From Orientallactaga sibirica (Eukaryota; Chordata; Mammalia; Rodentia; Dipodidae), in assembly GCA_036365145.1 (NCBI GenBank), contig JAEOAD010000240.1:1116001-1180000 (forward strand): a stretch of DNA of 64,000 bases, read 5' to 3'. How positions within the stretch are numbered: position 1 is the first letter of the stretch; each line of letters opens with the position of its first letter. Positions 47,463-58,889 of this stretch are shown piece by piece. The position numbers and the translations under genes are program-made. The notes under the pieces were generated by a model, which saw only the letters and a program-made list of their open reading frames with translations, made no database searches and was not told the DNA's origin.

Positions 47463-47635
47463 CTGGCCATGGTGGCACACACCTTTCATCCCAGCACTCA
47501 GGAGACAGAGGTAGGAGGATCACTGTGAGTTCAAGGCCACCCTGAGACTACAGAGTGAAATCCAGGTCAGTCTGGGCTAGAGCGAAACCCTATTTTTAAA
47601 AACCTAAATAAATAAGTAAATAAATAAATAAAATT
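47463..47635 (+). mobile_element. B1 SINE, right arm of an inverted pair (NEPN intron 1)
   Basis: Sense, well-preserved copy with an (AAAT)n tail, 92 bp from the antisense B1. Confidence 0.92.
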
Positions 47636-48149
47636 GCAATATTAGGACTAAAACGCATTAACACAATTGATCAGTCATTAAGATAATATTGAGTATTAGC
47701 ACAAAATATACCCAAGGCAGCTGCCAATGACATTTGCTTCTGTATGAATCTTCTTCATTGGTGAAGTGTAAAATAGGGATAGGAAATGGAGGCTCATTTT
47801 CCAGATTATAACATAATTGAAAATGTTTCTTAAGTAAGGGTATCCCAGCAATAGCAGAATATAGAACATTTAAATAGCTTACTAATTCCCCCCTCATAAT
47901 CTTGCTCTAGAATTATAAATGGCTTATAGTTTGGTAAAAGATCTATACATTGTTCAATTTTTGGCTATTATAATGTAACTAAAAAAAAGACATTCTAGCA
48001 AATGAATCATTGTGCAATTTGTAAGTGTGCTGTGTAGAAAAACTTCCTGGGTCAGAAAATATGCAATAAGAGTTGGCCAATATATCAAACAATAGTGTGT
48101 AAAAGTGCTTAGAAGTTCTCTCTATATATATCTCTATCTCTCTTTATGG

Positions 48150-48293
48150 AGGTAGGGTCTCACTCTAGCTCATACTGACCTGGCACTCATTCTGTAATCT
48201 CAGGCTAATCTTAACAAATTCACAGTGATCCTCCTACTTCACTCAGCCCTTCCTGAGTGCTGGGATTAAAAGCATGTGCCACCACACCTGACA
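48150..48293 (-). mobile_element. B1 SINE (NEPN intron 1)
   Basis: Antisense, diverged copy about 360 bp before exon 2. Confidence 0.85.
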
Positions 48294-48484
48294 GTTTATT
48301 TTTAATATGTTATACTGATGATAGGAATCATAAATAAGAACAGTAGATATCTGCGTTTCAGTTGTTTTTCTAAGAAATAATTTTAAACAGAACCTGAAAG
48401 GAAGTATGAAGTATTACTGGTATTGTAACAATATATATGACATTTTCTACAAAATCATAACATTACTTTTCTCTATTTTCTTAA

Positions 48485-48646
48485 ACACACATTTCCTTTC
48501 TTTCTTGCTACCTTCTTTCTTTCATTCCTTCCTTTTATCTTTCCTTCCTTCCTTTCTTTATTCCTCCCTGCTTCTTCCTCTTCCTTGTCCTCTTTGTCCT
48601 CCTCCTCCTCCTCCTTCTTCTTCTTCTTTTTTTTTTTTTTTTTTGT
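48485..48646 (+). repeat. Pyrimidine microsatellite forming the NEPN exon 2 acceptor tract
   Basis: Mixed (CCTT)n, (CTC)n and (CTT)n and about 17 T run straight into TTTTGTAG, so the splice acceptor's polypyrimidine tract is part of a simple repeat. Confidence 0.9.
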
Positions 48647-48648
48647 AG

Positions 48649-49550
48649 CCATCTAACTTCACTCGATTGTTGGCTCTGGAAGATTTTATTCTGGTGGCCA
48701 GTGGAACGGAGTCTATAGAAAATGACACCTTCAAAACTCTGGGTACCTTAAAGACCTTAGAACTTTGGAAAAATAAGTTAAGGGGAGTCCCCAATGCTCT
48801 CCCAGCCAATCTTGAAGTGCTGAAATTAAACGATAATTCCATATGTGTCCTATATGGGTCAGATTTTGAAGGACTAAAGAAACTAAAAGTTCTGGAACTT
48901 AAAAACAACTTGATCTCTTCCCTGTCTCCCAACATGCTCTCTTCCCTCATGAATTTGCAGAGTTTGATGGTGGATGGAAACAGAATAGAGTTGATAGATG
49001 GACTATTGACACTTCCCCATCTGAAACATGTGAGCATGGAGAATAACAAGCTGCGTCATATTCCAGGCAGCTCCTTGACTTCTCTTCAGTCTTTGCAATT
49101 TCTCAGTTTCAGTGGTAACTTGCTGACTAAAATTCCTACAAATCTGCCTAAATCCTTGCTTTCTTTGAAGATGGAGAGAAATCAGCTTAAGATGGTTAGG
49201 TTTGGAGATGTGAAACACTTGGAGAATCTTTCCCATCTTTATCTATCACAGAACTTCCTATCTTCCATTGATGGAGCGCAGCTGCTAGCTAACTTAACCA
49301 CACTTGAGGTGTCCCAAAACCAGCTTCGAATGTTGCCTCTCAGACTACCAGCAAGGCTGCAAAAACTTGATTGCAGCAGTAACTTGATTCAGAGAGTTAC
49401 AGCACACCACTTCCAGGACGTCCGAGACTTAAAGCATTTGTTTTTGGACAACAACATTGTGAGCGAATTCGAAGCTGGAGCCCTTCAGAGGTGTTCTCAG
49501 CTGTCCAACCTGGCCCTGGAGCAGAACCTGTTGTTGTCTATACCTCTGAG
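48649..49550 (+). CDS. NEPN: NEPN (nephrocan) exon 2: leucine-rich repeats
   Basis: This 902-bp exon continues the exon 1 frame from residue 64 to 363 and ends with two bases of codon 364 at the donor AG|GTAAGT. It encodes about 12 tandem LRRs of the LxxLxLxxN type. Successive cores include LKTLELWKNKL, LEVLKLNDNSI, LKVLELKNNLI, LKHVSMENNKL, LSHLYLSQNFL, LTTLEVSQNQL and LSNLALEQNLL. Four N-glycosylation sequons are present: N66 (NFT), N88 (NDT), N256 (NLS) and N278 (NLT). No stop or frameshift interrupts the exon. The alternating repeat lengths and short loops fit the SLRP family. About 150 further residues (last repeats and acidic C-terminus, from what I recall of the roughly 510-residue mouse protein) should follow in a later exon. 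Confidence 0.93.
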
Positions 49551-49929
49551 GTAAGTGAAGTTTCATTTATGTAGCTGCCAGAGTATTATCCACAAATTGG
49601 GACATGTCAGCCAGTTGCACAAGCAAAGTGACTATTCACTAAATTAAATAAGGGTTCAGGGGCAGAAAATTTAAACAGTGATTTAGAATTTCCAGCCCTC
49701 AAGCTAAATCCTGGCCTATCTTAATTTATCTTGCCCACAAGGCAAGGCAAGGCAAGGCAGGAGTAGCTACTAGCAAATCAAAGACAGCAGGAAAAGACTG
49801 AGAGGGAAGATACATTGAGGTAGTTCTTATGGAGAAAATTTTATAATGTAATTATTTATCTTTAATTACTTATTGGGAAGCCTCATATTTTCAGCACTGT
49901 GATTTATTTTTTCCAAAAGTATTTTTGTT

Positions 49930-50330
49930 TATTTTTATTTATTTATTTGAGAGCTACAGACAGAGAAGGAGAGAGAGAGAGAGAGAGAATGGGTGTACCA
50001 AGGCTTCCAACCACTGCAAACGAAATCCAGAAGCATGCACCACTTTGTGCACCTGACTTACATGGGTACTGGGGAATTGAGCCTCGAACCAGGGTCCTTA
50101 GGCTTCACTGGTAAGTGCTTAACCACTAAGCCATTTCTCCAGCCCTCAAAAGTATTTTTTATTTATAAGAAGAGAGGGGAGCACATGGGCATGCCAGGGC
50201 CTCCTGCCACTGCAGACAAACTCCAGACATATGTGATGCCCTGTGTGTCTGTGGGTACCAGGGAATTGAACCCACGCCAGCAAGCCTTGAAAACAAGTGC
50301 CTTTAACCACTGATCCATTTCTCCAGCTTT
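49930..50330 (-). mobile_element. Two Dip-like SINEs in tandem (NEPN intron 2)
   Basis: Antisense Dip-like at 49930-50147 with (GA)n, then an older variant at 50160-50330. Confidence 0.8.
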
Positions 50331-50639
50331 CAGTGCTGAGACTTTTAAAGGGCTGAAGCTGGAGCTGTTTATTTTCTGTTCCTGTGAGGAAGGAAATCCA
50401 TCTCTATTGGTCTTCCTTTACTTCTTAGTCATCACTTCAGCTTCCTTTTTTTCTCCCTTTTTCCTTCCCTCTCACACCCTCACTCGTAATTTCCCTTTAA
50501 ATAACCTCCCTCTCACTACACCTCACTCAGTACACCTGTTCCCACTATATACTTTGATTCTATAATATATATTTACATACATTATAGAATCCTATTTACA
50601 TAAACCTTTGTTCCTATTTATATAAAAATTAAAAAAACA

Positions 50640-50850
50640 TTTTATTTATTTATTTAAGAGAGAGAGAAAGGAAGAGGAAGAGGCAGAGAGAAAGACAGAA
50701 TGGGTGCACCAGGGCCTCCAGCCACTGCAAACAAACTCCAGACTCATGTGTACCCTTGTGCATCTGGCTTACGTGGGTCCTGGGGAATAGAACAGGGGTT
50801 GTTAGGCTTTGCAGGCAAACACATTAATCACTAAGCCATTTCCCCAGCCC
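50640..50850 (-). mobile_element. Dip-like SINE
   Basis: Antisense copy, ending GCCATTTCCCCAGCCC. Confidence 0.85.
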
Positions 50851-50984
50851 ATTATATAAACCTTTGTTCATCTTCTACATCTTAAAGTAGATAAGTGAAA
50901 ATTAAATAGAAGAATAAACCAAGATAATAAAGAATAAATTCTGGTAATTCTGTGGAGTTTTTTTTTTTTTTTGGTATTTGAAAA

Positions 50985-51190
50985 AAAAAACCTTTATTTT
51001 ATTATATATGTTTGAGAGAGAAAGAGAGAGAGAGAATGAATGGGTGTGCTAGGACCTTCAGCCACTGCAAATGAACTCCAGATGCATGTGCCCCCTTGTG
51101 CATCTGGCTTACGTGGGTCTTGGAGAATCGAACTGTGATCCTTTGGCTTTGCAGACAAATCCCTTAACTGCCAAGCCATCTCTCCAGACC
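50985..51190 (-). mobile_element. Dip-like SINE
   Basis: Antisense copy with (GA)n, ending AGCCATCTCTCCAGACC. Confidence 0.88.
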
Positions 51191-51909
51191 CTGCTATATT
51201 AATAAGAAACTTGATAATGCTAATAGGTAGGAGGGCATGCCTTTGATTTTCTTTTTCAATAAAGGGTTAAAAGGACTTTTTAATTCTTCAACTTAAAAAA
51301 GGGTTTATTCTGGCTTATAGTTCCAAGAGGATACATTCTGTCATGGTGAAAAAGGGGCATGGGGGTAAGAGGAAAGGGGTAGAGGGTATAATGGGTCATG
51401 ATTATGAACAAATTACAGCATAGGCATGTATGAAAATATTGCAAACTCATTATTTTGTATAATTAATGCATACTAATAAAAACATAAATAAACAATTCTA
51501 GTGAAAGGGTTTGTTAAAACTTAAATGAAAATGCCTTAATAAATTTGAATCAGGAGTAAAACACAAGAACATAGTAGTTTCTCAAATGTATTCTTGGAAC
51601 TACTTTTTAAATTTCATTTGTACAAATTCATATAAAGTCCTCATTTTTAGCTGGAGCCTCTCACTGTTGCTTCCTCGAAATTCTCTAACTTCCTGCCACA
51701 GGCATGCTGGGATAAGAGAATCCCCCCTGATATAGTTTAGCCAGTTTTTATGAGAGGTCTGGGGATCCAAACTCAGGTACTCAGAGTTCTACAGCAAGCG
51801 CCAGCCCATATGCCTTTGACTAATGCCTAGCATTGCTCCTGTTAAAATAACTTTATGAAATATTCTAATAGACACAATAAACAAGAGTGTCTCTTAGAAA
51901 AGAATAATA

Positions 51910-52253
51910 GCCAGATGTACTGGCTCATCCTGTAATTTCAGCACTCAGGAGGTAAAGAAAGAGGAGGATAGCTACACATTAGAGGCCAGCCTATTCTACA
52001 GCAGGCATGCCAGGGACATAGGATGAGACCCTGTCTCAAAATACCAAAAAAAAGTGGGGAATGGAGGAATCCCTCAGCAGTGAAGGCACTGCCTGCAAAA
52101 CCTAACGACCTGAGTTCATTCCTCAGTACCCATGTATAACCAGATGCACAAAATACAGCATGTGTCTGGAGTTCGTTTGCAGTGGAAACCCTGGCAACCC
52201 ATTCTGTCTGTCTGTCTCTTCTCTCTCTCTCTCTGCTTGCAAATATATATATC

Positions 52254-52302
<49 letters not shown>

Positions 52303-52481
52303 CCCAAAAAAGGGCTGGAGAGATAGCTTAGAAGTTAAGGTGCTTTTGCCTACGAAGCCAAAGGACCCAGGTTCGATTTCCTAGGACCCATGTAAGCCAG
52401 ATGCACAAGGTAGCACATGCATCTGGAGTTCATTTGCAATGGCTGAAGACCCTGGCACACCCATTCTTTCTTTCTCTCTCT

Positions 52482-52519
<38 letters not shown>

Positions 52520-52568
52520 CTTTCTCTGTCTAACTCTCTCTCTCAAATAAACAAATAAATAAAAAAAT
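51910..52568 (+). mobile_element. B1-like copy and two Dip-like SINEs
   Basis: Old B1-like sense copy 51910-52050. Dip-like 52055-52250 with an (AGAT)n tail at 52254-52301. Dip-like 52312-52568 with a long CT tract. Confidence 0.8.
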
Positions 52569-52865
52569 ATAGCAAATTCTGGCTTCTGTAGGCTTCTATA
52601 ACATTTAATTTTCCTAAATTTCATTGTTAGTTATATATGAGCAATGCAAAATATCTTTGATATTTACAGATGTTTATTTTTCTAGGTGGAAAAGAAATTT
52701 TTGTATGTAGTAAAACATCTATACCAAGTGCAAAACATCAGAAAGTTATTATTTCCAATTAAAATCAGTATTTTACATCATATATTGAAGGTGGTTTGAA
52801 AATAATTTATTTTAATGTATAAGCATGTACATACAATGAATCCAATTCAACAAAAAATGTTTTGA

Positions 52866-53058
52866 GGGTCTGGAGAGATGGCACAGTGGTCAAGGCACTT
52901 GCCTTCACAGCCTAAAGACCTGGGTTTGATTCCCCAGTTCCCATATAATGCCAGATGCATAAGATGGCCCATGTGTCTGGAGTTCATTTGCAGTGGCTGG
53001 AGGCCCTGGTGCATCCATTTTCTCTCCGTCTCTTTCTCTCTCAAATAAATAAAGTAAT
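52866..53058 (+). mobile_element. Dip-like SINE
   Basis: Sense copy with an AAATAAATAAAG tail. Confidence 0.88.
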
Positions 53059-53082
53059 TAACTATTTAAAAAATGTTTTGAG

Positions 53083-53345
53083 GGCTGGAGAGATGGCTTA
53101 GGGGTTAAGGCGCCTGCTTCCTAACCCTAAGAACACTGGTTCCAATCTCCAGCAGTTCCAATCTCCAGGTCCCACGTTTAGCCAGATGCAAAGTGACGCA
53201 AGGGCGCAATGCGGCACTTGGCCACAAGGGGGCGCACACATCTGGATTTCGTTTGCAGCAGCTGAGACACTGCTCGCGCGCTCTGTCTTCCTCTCTCTCT
53301 CTCTCTCTGTCTCTCTCTGTGTCTCTCTCCAAAAAAAATAAGATA
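53083..53345 (+). mobile_element. Dip-like SINE, long variant
   Basis: Sense copy with the extra segment (AAGTGACGCAAGGGCGCAAT), which still holds many CpGs. It also has a local duplication of AGTTCCAATCTCCAG near 53150. Confidence 0.88.
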
Positions 53346-53364
53346 AAATAAAAAGTTTTAAAAA

Positions 53365-53700
53365 AATGTTTTGAGCATTTACCATGTGCCCAGTACTTTA
53401 TCAGGTAGTTGGCACAAATGCACAGCTTAAGTTCCAACAGGGGAATACTATAGTGAATGTAATACATAAGTAAAGTATACAATATTTAGATTGTCAGTTA
53501 TTCTTGGCAACAACAAAAAAGGGTACAAATACAAATGCCAGATTGAGAAGTATAAAAGGTAGGGTGGCCGGGTTGCAATTTCAGATAGGGTAACCAGAAG
53601 AAACCTTATGAAAAGGTAAGGTTTAAACAAAGTGAATGAAAATGAAGGTGAATCTACTTGAGGTGGGGGTTTCTAAACAGAAGAATGGACAGCTCTGAAG
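53365..53700 (+). mobile_element. Ancient L2-like LINE fragment
   Basis: TTGAGCATTTACCATGTGCC at 53374 is the hallmark of an L2 3' region. Later weak matches extend to about 53700. Confidence 0.5.
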
Positions 53701-54017
53701 TCTGAAAGCAAGAACATGCCTTCACCAATGGAAGACTAGTACTTGTTATTTAAATAATTTCTTTACTGCATACGCTTACAGATTTATTTTCTACTACTAA
53801 CTGCCCCTGCTGTAAGAAAAGTAGTGTATAAATAACAACTATTGAGCCAGGTAAGAGAGTGACTATCACATAAGGGTGATGGCAGCTGGGAGAACCATAG
53901 GCAAACTTGTGTAGTCAGTGGACTTTTCTGCTCATGGAACTTTTAGAGAGCATTTGGCCAAGTTTAGTAAGTGAAAAGCAGCTTTATTATTTATTCCTAT
54001 CAGAGAATTCATGGTGT

Positions 54018-54136
54018 GCTTGTTTTTGGTTTTTGAGGTAGTGTATCACTCTAGCCCAGGATGACCTGGAATTCAATATGTAGACTCAGGGTAGCCTTGA
54101 ACTCACAGCAATTCTCCTACCTCTGTGCCTGGCTAA
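54018..54136 (-). mobile_element. B1 SINE, truncated
   Basis: An antisense copy missing part of its 5' block (ACCTCTGTGCCTGGC). Confidence 0.8.
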
Positions 54137-54326
54137 GATTTGTGTTTTTTTGTAAGTGACTACAGCAAACACTCTGCTTTTACCTAGTGGAACAGCAAGC
54201 AGGAGGTAGTCATAGTTCTCATATATGGTTCCACATGAGTTTAAATACATGAGTTTAGCTGAGGCCTCCCATCAAATCAGTGAAATTAGATACTCTCCCA
54301 CTGGGGACCAAGCGTCAGTGTTCTGT

Positions 54327-54545
54327 GGGCTAGAGAGATGGTGTAATGGTTAAGGCACTTGCCTGTGAAGCCTAAGGACCCAAGTTCAACTCTCAAGGTC
54401 CCATGTAAGCCAGATGCCCAAGATGACACAAGTTTGCAAATTGCACATGCGCACAAGGTAGCACACATGTCTGCAGTCAATTGCAGAGGATGGAGGCCCT
54501 GATGGGCCAATTCTTTCTTTCTCTCTCATTCTTATAAACAAATTA
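54327..54545 (+). mobile_element. Dip-like SINE, long variant
   Basis: Sense copy with the extra segment (GATGACACAAGTTTGC...). Confidence 0.82.
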
Positions 54546-54854
54546 CAAAAAAAGCTCATGGGGGGGGGTTCATGAGGCTCACCCCTCCCTGAGGAGCTAC
54601 TGACAGTTTCTGGGGGAGGGTTAGACATTCTTTTCAGTGGTATAGACACCAGTAAGCTGCTCATGATCCAGTAAATGACATCCCATCCACATTTATGCAA
54701 GCAACCGTAATTAAACTAGTGGTCACCAACAAAAAAGGGTATGAAAATAGGTGAGAGGAACTTGTTGGGAAGAAGAAAGAGTTCAGCAGGAGATTATAAT
54801 GGGGGGGAATATGACAAACAAATTACAGACATATGAGAAATATTCAAAAATATA

Positions 54855-55075
54855 TATTTTTAAATTTAATTTATACATATAACAGGTTATACTCTTTTTT
54901 CCTCCTCATCCCTGGTCCCATTTCCCTGGGACCCTCTTTAGTGGGGTTATGGTATTCACTGTGAGGTCATGAAGGACTCAGCCAGTCCCTGAGGTAGCGG
55001 AATGGGGGAACCATGCCTCAGGGTACCTGCTCTGTGGCTCTTACATTCAGAAAATACATATTTTTCAAGAACTTA
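54855..55075 (-). mobile_element. L1 3'-end fragment
   Basis: TTTATACATATAACAGGTTA and CCCTGGGACCCTC match the scrap at 30315-30432. Confidence 0.6.
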
Positions 55076-55231
55076 TAGGATGAATTTACTGTGTAGCTTG
55101 GGGTTGTGAACTACTGGGTAACACTAAGGGAGCCAGTAATGAGAATGAGACTGAGCTTGATGAGGCTTAAATTAAGCAGCACAACTGTGTATCCCTACAG
55201 ACATGAAGCAGTTGTTGACATTTTTTAGAAA

Positions 55232-55428
55232 GTATTTTTATTGAATATTTATTTGCAAGGATTAAGAAAGAGAGATAGAAAATGAATGGGTGCACAGGGT
55301 CTCCTGCACTGCAAACAAACTGAAGATACATGTGCCACTTTATTTGGCTTTATGTGGGTCCTGGGGAAACAAACCCAGACCATCAGGTTTTGCAAGGAGG
55401 CTTTAACTGCTGAGCGATATCTCTAGCC
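55232..55428 (-). mobile_element. Dip-like SINE variant
   Basis: Antisense, diverged copy ending GATATCTCTAGCCCC. Confidence 0.75.
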
Positions 55429-55552
55429 CCCGTTTTTGAGATTTTTAAGACATCTGCAAACCTCCTTCCCCCACTTTTCTTTGTATTAGAAAGCAATAAT
55501 GATCCAGTAAAACTTCTATATGTTTTTTCCACATAAAAAATGACTAAACTGC

Positions 55553-55765
55553 AGGGCTGGAGAAGTAGGGCAGTTGGCAAAGTGCTTGACTAGCATGCAT
55601 CAAGCCCTGGGTTTGATCCCCAGCACTGCATCTACCAGGCATGTAGTGAATGTCTGTAATCCCAGTACTCAGGAAGTAGAAGCAGAGGAACAGAAGTTCA
55701 AAGTCACCCTTGGCTACAGGAGACCCTGCTTCAAAGTAAAATAAGACAGAATAAAAATAACAAAA
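55553..55765 (+). mobile_element. Composite ID-B1 SINE
   Basis: ID-type head (GTTTGATCCCCAGCACTGCA) joined to a B1-like right part (GTAATCCCAGTACTCAGGAA). Confidence 0.75.
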
Positions 55766-55919
55766 ATCAAAGGATCAAATAAATATTATTATTATCAAAA
55801 TAGAATCAAAAGGCTATATCCTTTAAAGGAGAACATATCATGACCAAAAAGAACTTAAAAGAATGAATAAAACTTCAATAATATTCATTCCTTATACTTG
55901 AGTTTAAAAGCTTTTATTT

Positions 55920-56715
55920 ATGAGCTTTAAATGTAAGGATACCTTTTTATTTTAAAAATGCTTTCCTGAGTTTTATTGAGATGTAATTGACAAAATTATG
56001 CATATTTCAGGCATAAAATACAATGATTTGATATATAGTACATATATGTTGTGACGTGATTACTACACTCAAGCTAATTAAGAGTTCCATCACCTCACAT
56101 AGTTATCATTTTTGTTCATTTTTCTCCAGGTTTACTAGACATAATTGAAAATTCTTATGTGCATGTGCAGCATACAACATAATGTTTTACTATGTGTATA
56201 TACTATGAAATGATTACCACAATCAAGCTAGTTAACATGGCCATCACTTTACAATTATCTTTAAGATCTATACTCATAGCAAATTTTAAGTATGCAATAT
56301 ATTACTAATTATAAACACTATATTAGCCAGGCGTGGTGGTGCATGCCTTTAATCCCAGCACTCAGGAGGCAGAGGTAGGAGGATTACTGCGAGTTCAAGG
56401 CCAGCCTGAGACTAATTCCAGGGTCGGCCTGGGCTAGAGCAAGACCCTACCTTGAAAAGAGAAAGAAAAGAAAAGATACTTCTGCTGTGTATCATGTTGC
56501 ATGCTGTTAGTCCCAGCACTCCAGAGGTCAAGGTAGGAGGATCATAGTAAGTTCAAGACCAGCCTGGGGCTACAGAGTGAGTTCCAGGTCAGCCTGGGCT
56601 ACACTGAGACCCTGTCTCAAAAAATCCAAACAAACAAACAAGATGCTGATTTCACTATGTTTGTATGTATCCTCAAAAGTGGATTGCTGTATCATATGGT
56701 ATCTCTTTTATTAAG
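55920..56715 (-). mobile_element. Ancient L1M fragment split by two B1-type SINEs
   Basis: L1M-like antisense sequence at 55920-56325 (repeated ATGAAATGATTACCACAATC type words) and 56645-56715 (GGATTGCTGTATCATATGGT). Between them are a sense B1 (56326-56470) and an older B1-like copy (56475-56644). Confidence 0.6.
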
Positions 56716-56871
56716 TAATTAATTAATTTATTTACAAGGGTCTTTTGATAAAACTCAGTCTAACAGATATAATGTGTATCTTACTGTGGTTTTCTTTCTT
56801 TTTTTTTTTTTTTTTTAATTAAGTAGAAACTTTGCATGGACACATCATGTTTTGGTAAGGACACTTTTAAA

Positions 56872-57295
56872 ATTTAATTCTTATTTATTTATTTATTTGA
56901 GAGAGAGAAGAAGAGAGAGAGAGAGACAGAATGGGTGCACAAACAAACTCCAGACACATGCGCCACCATGTGCATCTGGATTACATGGGTCCTGGAGAAT
57001 TGAACCTGGGTCCTTTGGCTTTTCAGGCAAGCAACTGAACCACTGAGCAATCTCTCCAGCCTGGACACCTTTTTTTTTGTAGGGGGGGTAGTCAGAGAGA
57101 GAGAGAGAGAGAGAGAATGGGTGCACCAGCAGCCCTTCAGCTGCTGTGAATGAACTCCAGACATATGTGCCCCCTTGTGGGCAAGTGTGGCATTGCATCA
57201 CTGTATCTGGCTAAATGTGGGACCTGGAGAATTGAACGGGTTTTCTTAGGCTTAGCAGGTAGGTGCCTTAACTGCTAAGCCATCTCTCCATCCCT
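56872..57295 (-). mobile_element. Dip-like SINE and long-variant Dip-like SINE
   Basis: Antisense standard copy 56872-57060 and antisense long variant 57080-57295 (GGGCAAGTGTGGCATTGC). Confidence 0.85.
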
Positions 57296-57554
57296 GAACT
57301 CCTTTTTTTAAAGGATACCTTTTCATTTGAACGCTTTTTATTCATATACAAAAATCTGCAGAGTAAAATTCAGTTTTTACAAACTAAACATATGCAACCT
57401 GCTCTTATCATGAATGAGATTTCTACAGGTCCCTTCATTTGCCTAACATGGCTCACTCTACATTTCATCCAGAAGTATATATACACTTCAGTATATACCA
57501 TATTTGTCTCAATGTGCTGATTAAAATAGAATATAATACCTTGCATTTAGTTTT

Positions 57555-57690
57555 AAAATATTTATTTATTTATTTGCACAGAAAGAGACAGAGAGAAGAG
57601 GGACAGAGAAAGAGTATGAATGCTCACCCCAGGGACCCCAGCCACTACAGATACATATGCCACTTTGTGCATTTGGCATGACATAGGTAC
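57555..57690 (-). mobile_element. Dip-like SINE, truncated
   Basis: Antisense copy. TACCTTGCATTTA flanks it at about 57538 and 57716, a target duplication inside a MIR-like sequence. Confidence 0.8.
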
Positions 57691-57839
57691 TGGAGAATCA
57701 AACCTGAATTGTTAGTACCTTGCATTTATTAAGTGCTTGTGAAAACTAGAAATGAACTAGATGTATTCAATATTCCTTGCTACTCCATAAACTAATCTTA
57801 TGGAGGTAAGTACATTGTTTCAGCAATTATTTTATTTTA

Positions 57840-57980
57840 TTTTTGGTATTTCAAGGTAGGGTCTCACTCTAGCCCAGGCTGACCTGTAATTAGTCTCAGG
57901 CTGGCCTCAAACTCACAGTGATCCTCCTACCTCAGTCTCCCAAGTGCTGGGATTAAAGGCATGTACCACCATACCTGGCA
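57840..57980 (-). mobile_element. B1 SINE
   Basis: Antisense copy ending CACCATACCTGGC. Confidence 0.88.
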
Positions 57981-57994
57981 CTATTACTTTAAAT

Positions 57995-58665
57995 TTTTTT
58001 TATTTAAAAATTTTTTATTGACAACTTCTTTAATTATAGACAATATCCCATGGTACTTCCCTCCCTCCCCCCACTTTCCCCATTGAAACTTCACTCTCCA
58101 TCATATCCCCTCGCCCCTCAGTCTCTCTTTTCATTTTGATGTCATGATCTTTTCCTCCTATTATGATGGTTTTGTGTAGGTAGGCACTGTGAGGTCATGG
58201 ATATCCAGGCCATTTTGTGTCTAGAGGAGCATGTTGTAGGAGTCCTACTCTTCCTTTGGCCACTATTACTTTTTAGATTATAACATTAAAACATACAAGT
58301 AATAAGTAAGTAACAAGTAATAAGAAAGCTAGTCAAAATCACAATTTTTTTTAATAATTATTTTTTTATTGACAACTTCTATACTTACATACAAAAAGTG
58401 CATGGTATTTCCCTCCCCTCCCCATTCCCCTTTAGAACTCCACTCTCCATCATATCCCCTCCTTCTCTCCATTAGTCTCTCTTTTAATTTGATGTCATCA
58501 TCTTTTACTTCTATTATGAGTATCTTGTGAAGGTATTGCTAGGCACAGCAAGGTCATGGATATCGAGGCCAATTTCTGTCTGGGCAGTTGCATTGTAAGG
58601 AGTCGTACCCTTCCTTTGGCTCTTCCATTCTATCGGCCCCCTCTTCTGCAATGGTCCCTGACAAA
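57995..58665 (-). mobile_element. Two L1 3'-end fragments in tandem
   Basis: Both (57995-58255 and 58345-58665) start at the L1 3' terminus (TTTTTTATTGACAACTTCT) and run about 260-320 bp, as expected of independent severely 5'-truncated insertions. Confidence 0.85.
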
Positions 58666-58889
58666 ATCACAATCTTAATAAATGGTGAAATCAAGCCTTA
58701 AACACAGTAACCTAACACCAGTAGACAGGTGCTCTAGCCACTGCATGATCCTGCCTGTGCTTTCCTGTACTTTCCAGGACCCAGCCTCACTGTTCTTTCT
58801 TATTTCACCAACCTGCCCCACAATGCATGAATTGCATCTCTACTTCTTCCTCCTTCCTCTTCTTCCTCCGCTGCTGCTGCTTCCTCTTC

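Larger units (their letters stand above)
42334..48648 (+). other. NEPN: NEPN intron 1
   Basis: The intron is 6.3 kb, bounded by GTAACT and a TTTTGTAG acceptor, joining phase 0 to phase 0. It carries at least eight B1 copies, one or two Dip-like SINEs, a GAAA microsatellite and a long pyrimidine tract at its 3' end. The stretches 43620-44400, 45170-45610, 45760-46465, 46910-47205 and 47640-48145 look single-copy, with no recognisable exon. Confidence 0.85.
57715..58770 (+). mobile_element. MIR-like SINE split by later insertions
   Basis: MIR-like left part (57715-57830, ATTAAGTGCTTG...TTATGGAGGTAAGTAC) and right part (58670-58770, GGTGCTCTAGCCACTGCATG). Between them lie an antisense B1 (57840-57980) and two L1 3' ends (57995-58255, 58345-58665). 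Confidence 0.5.
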
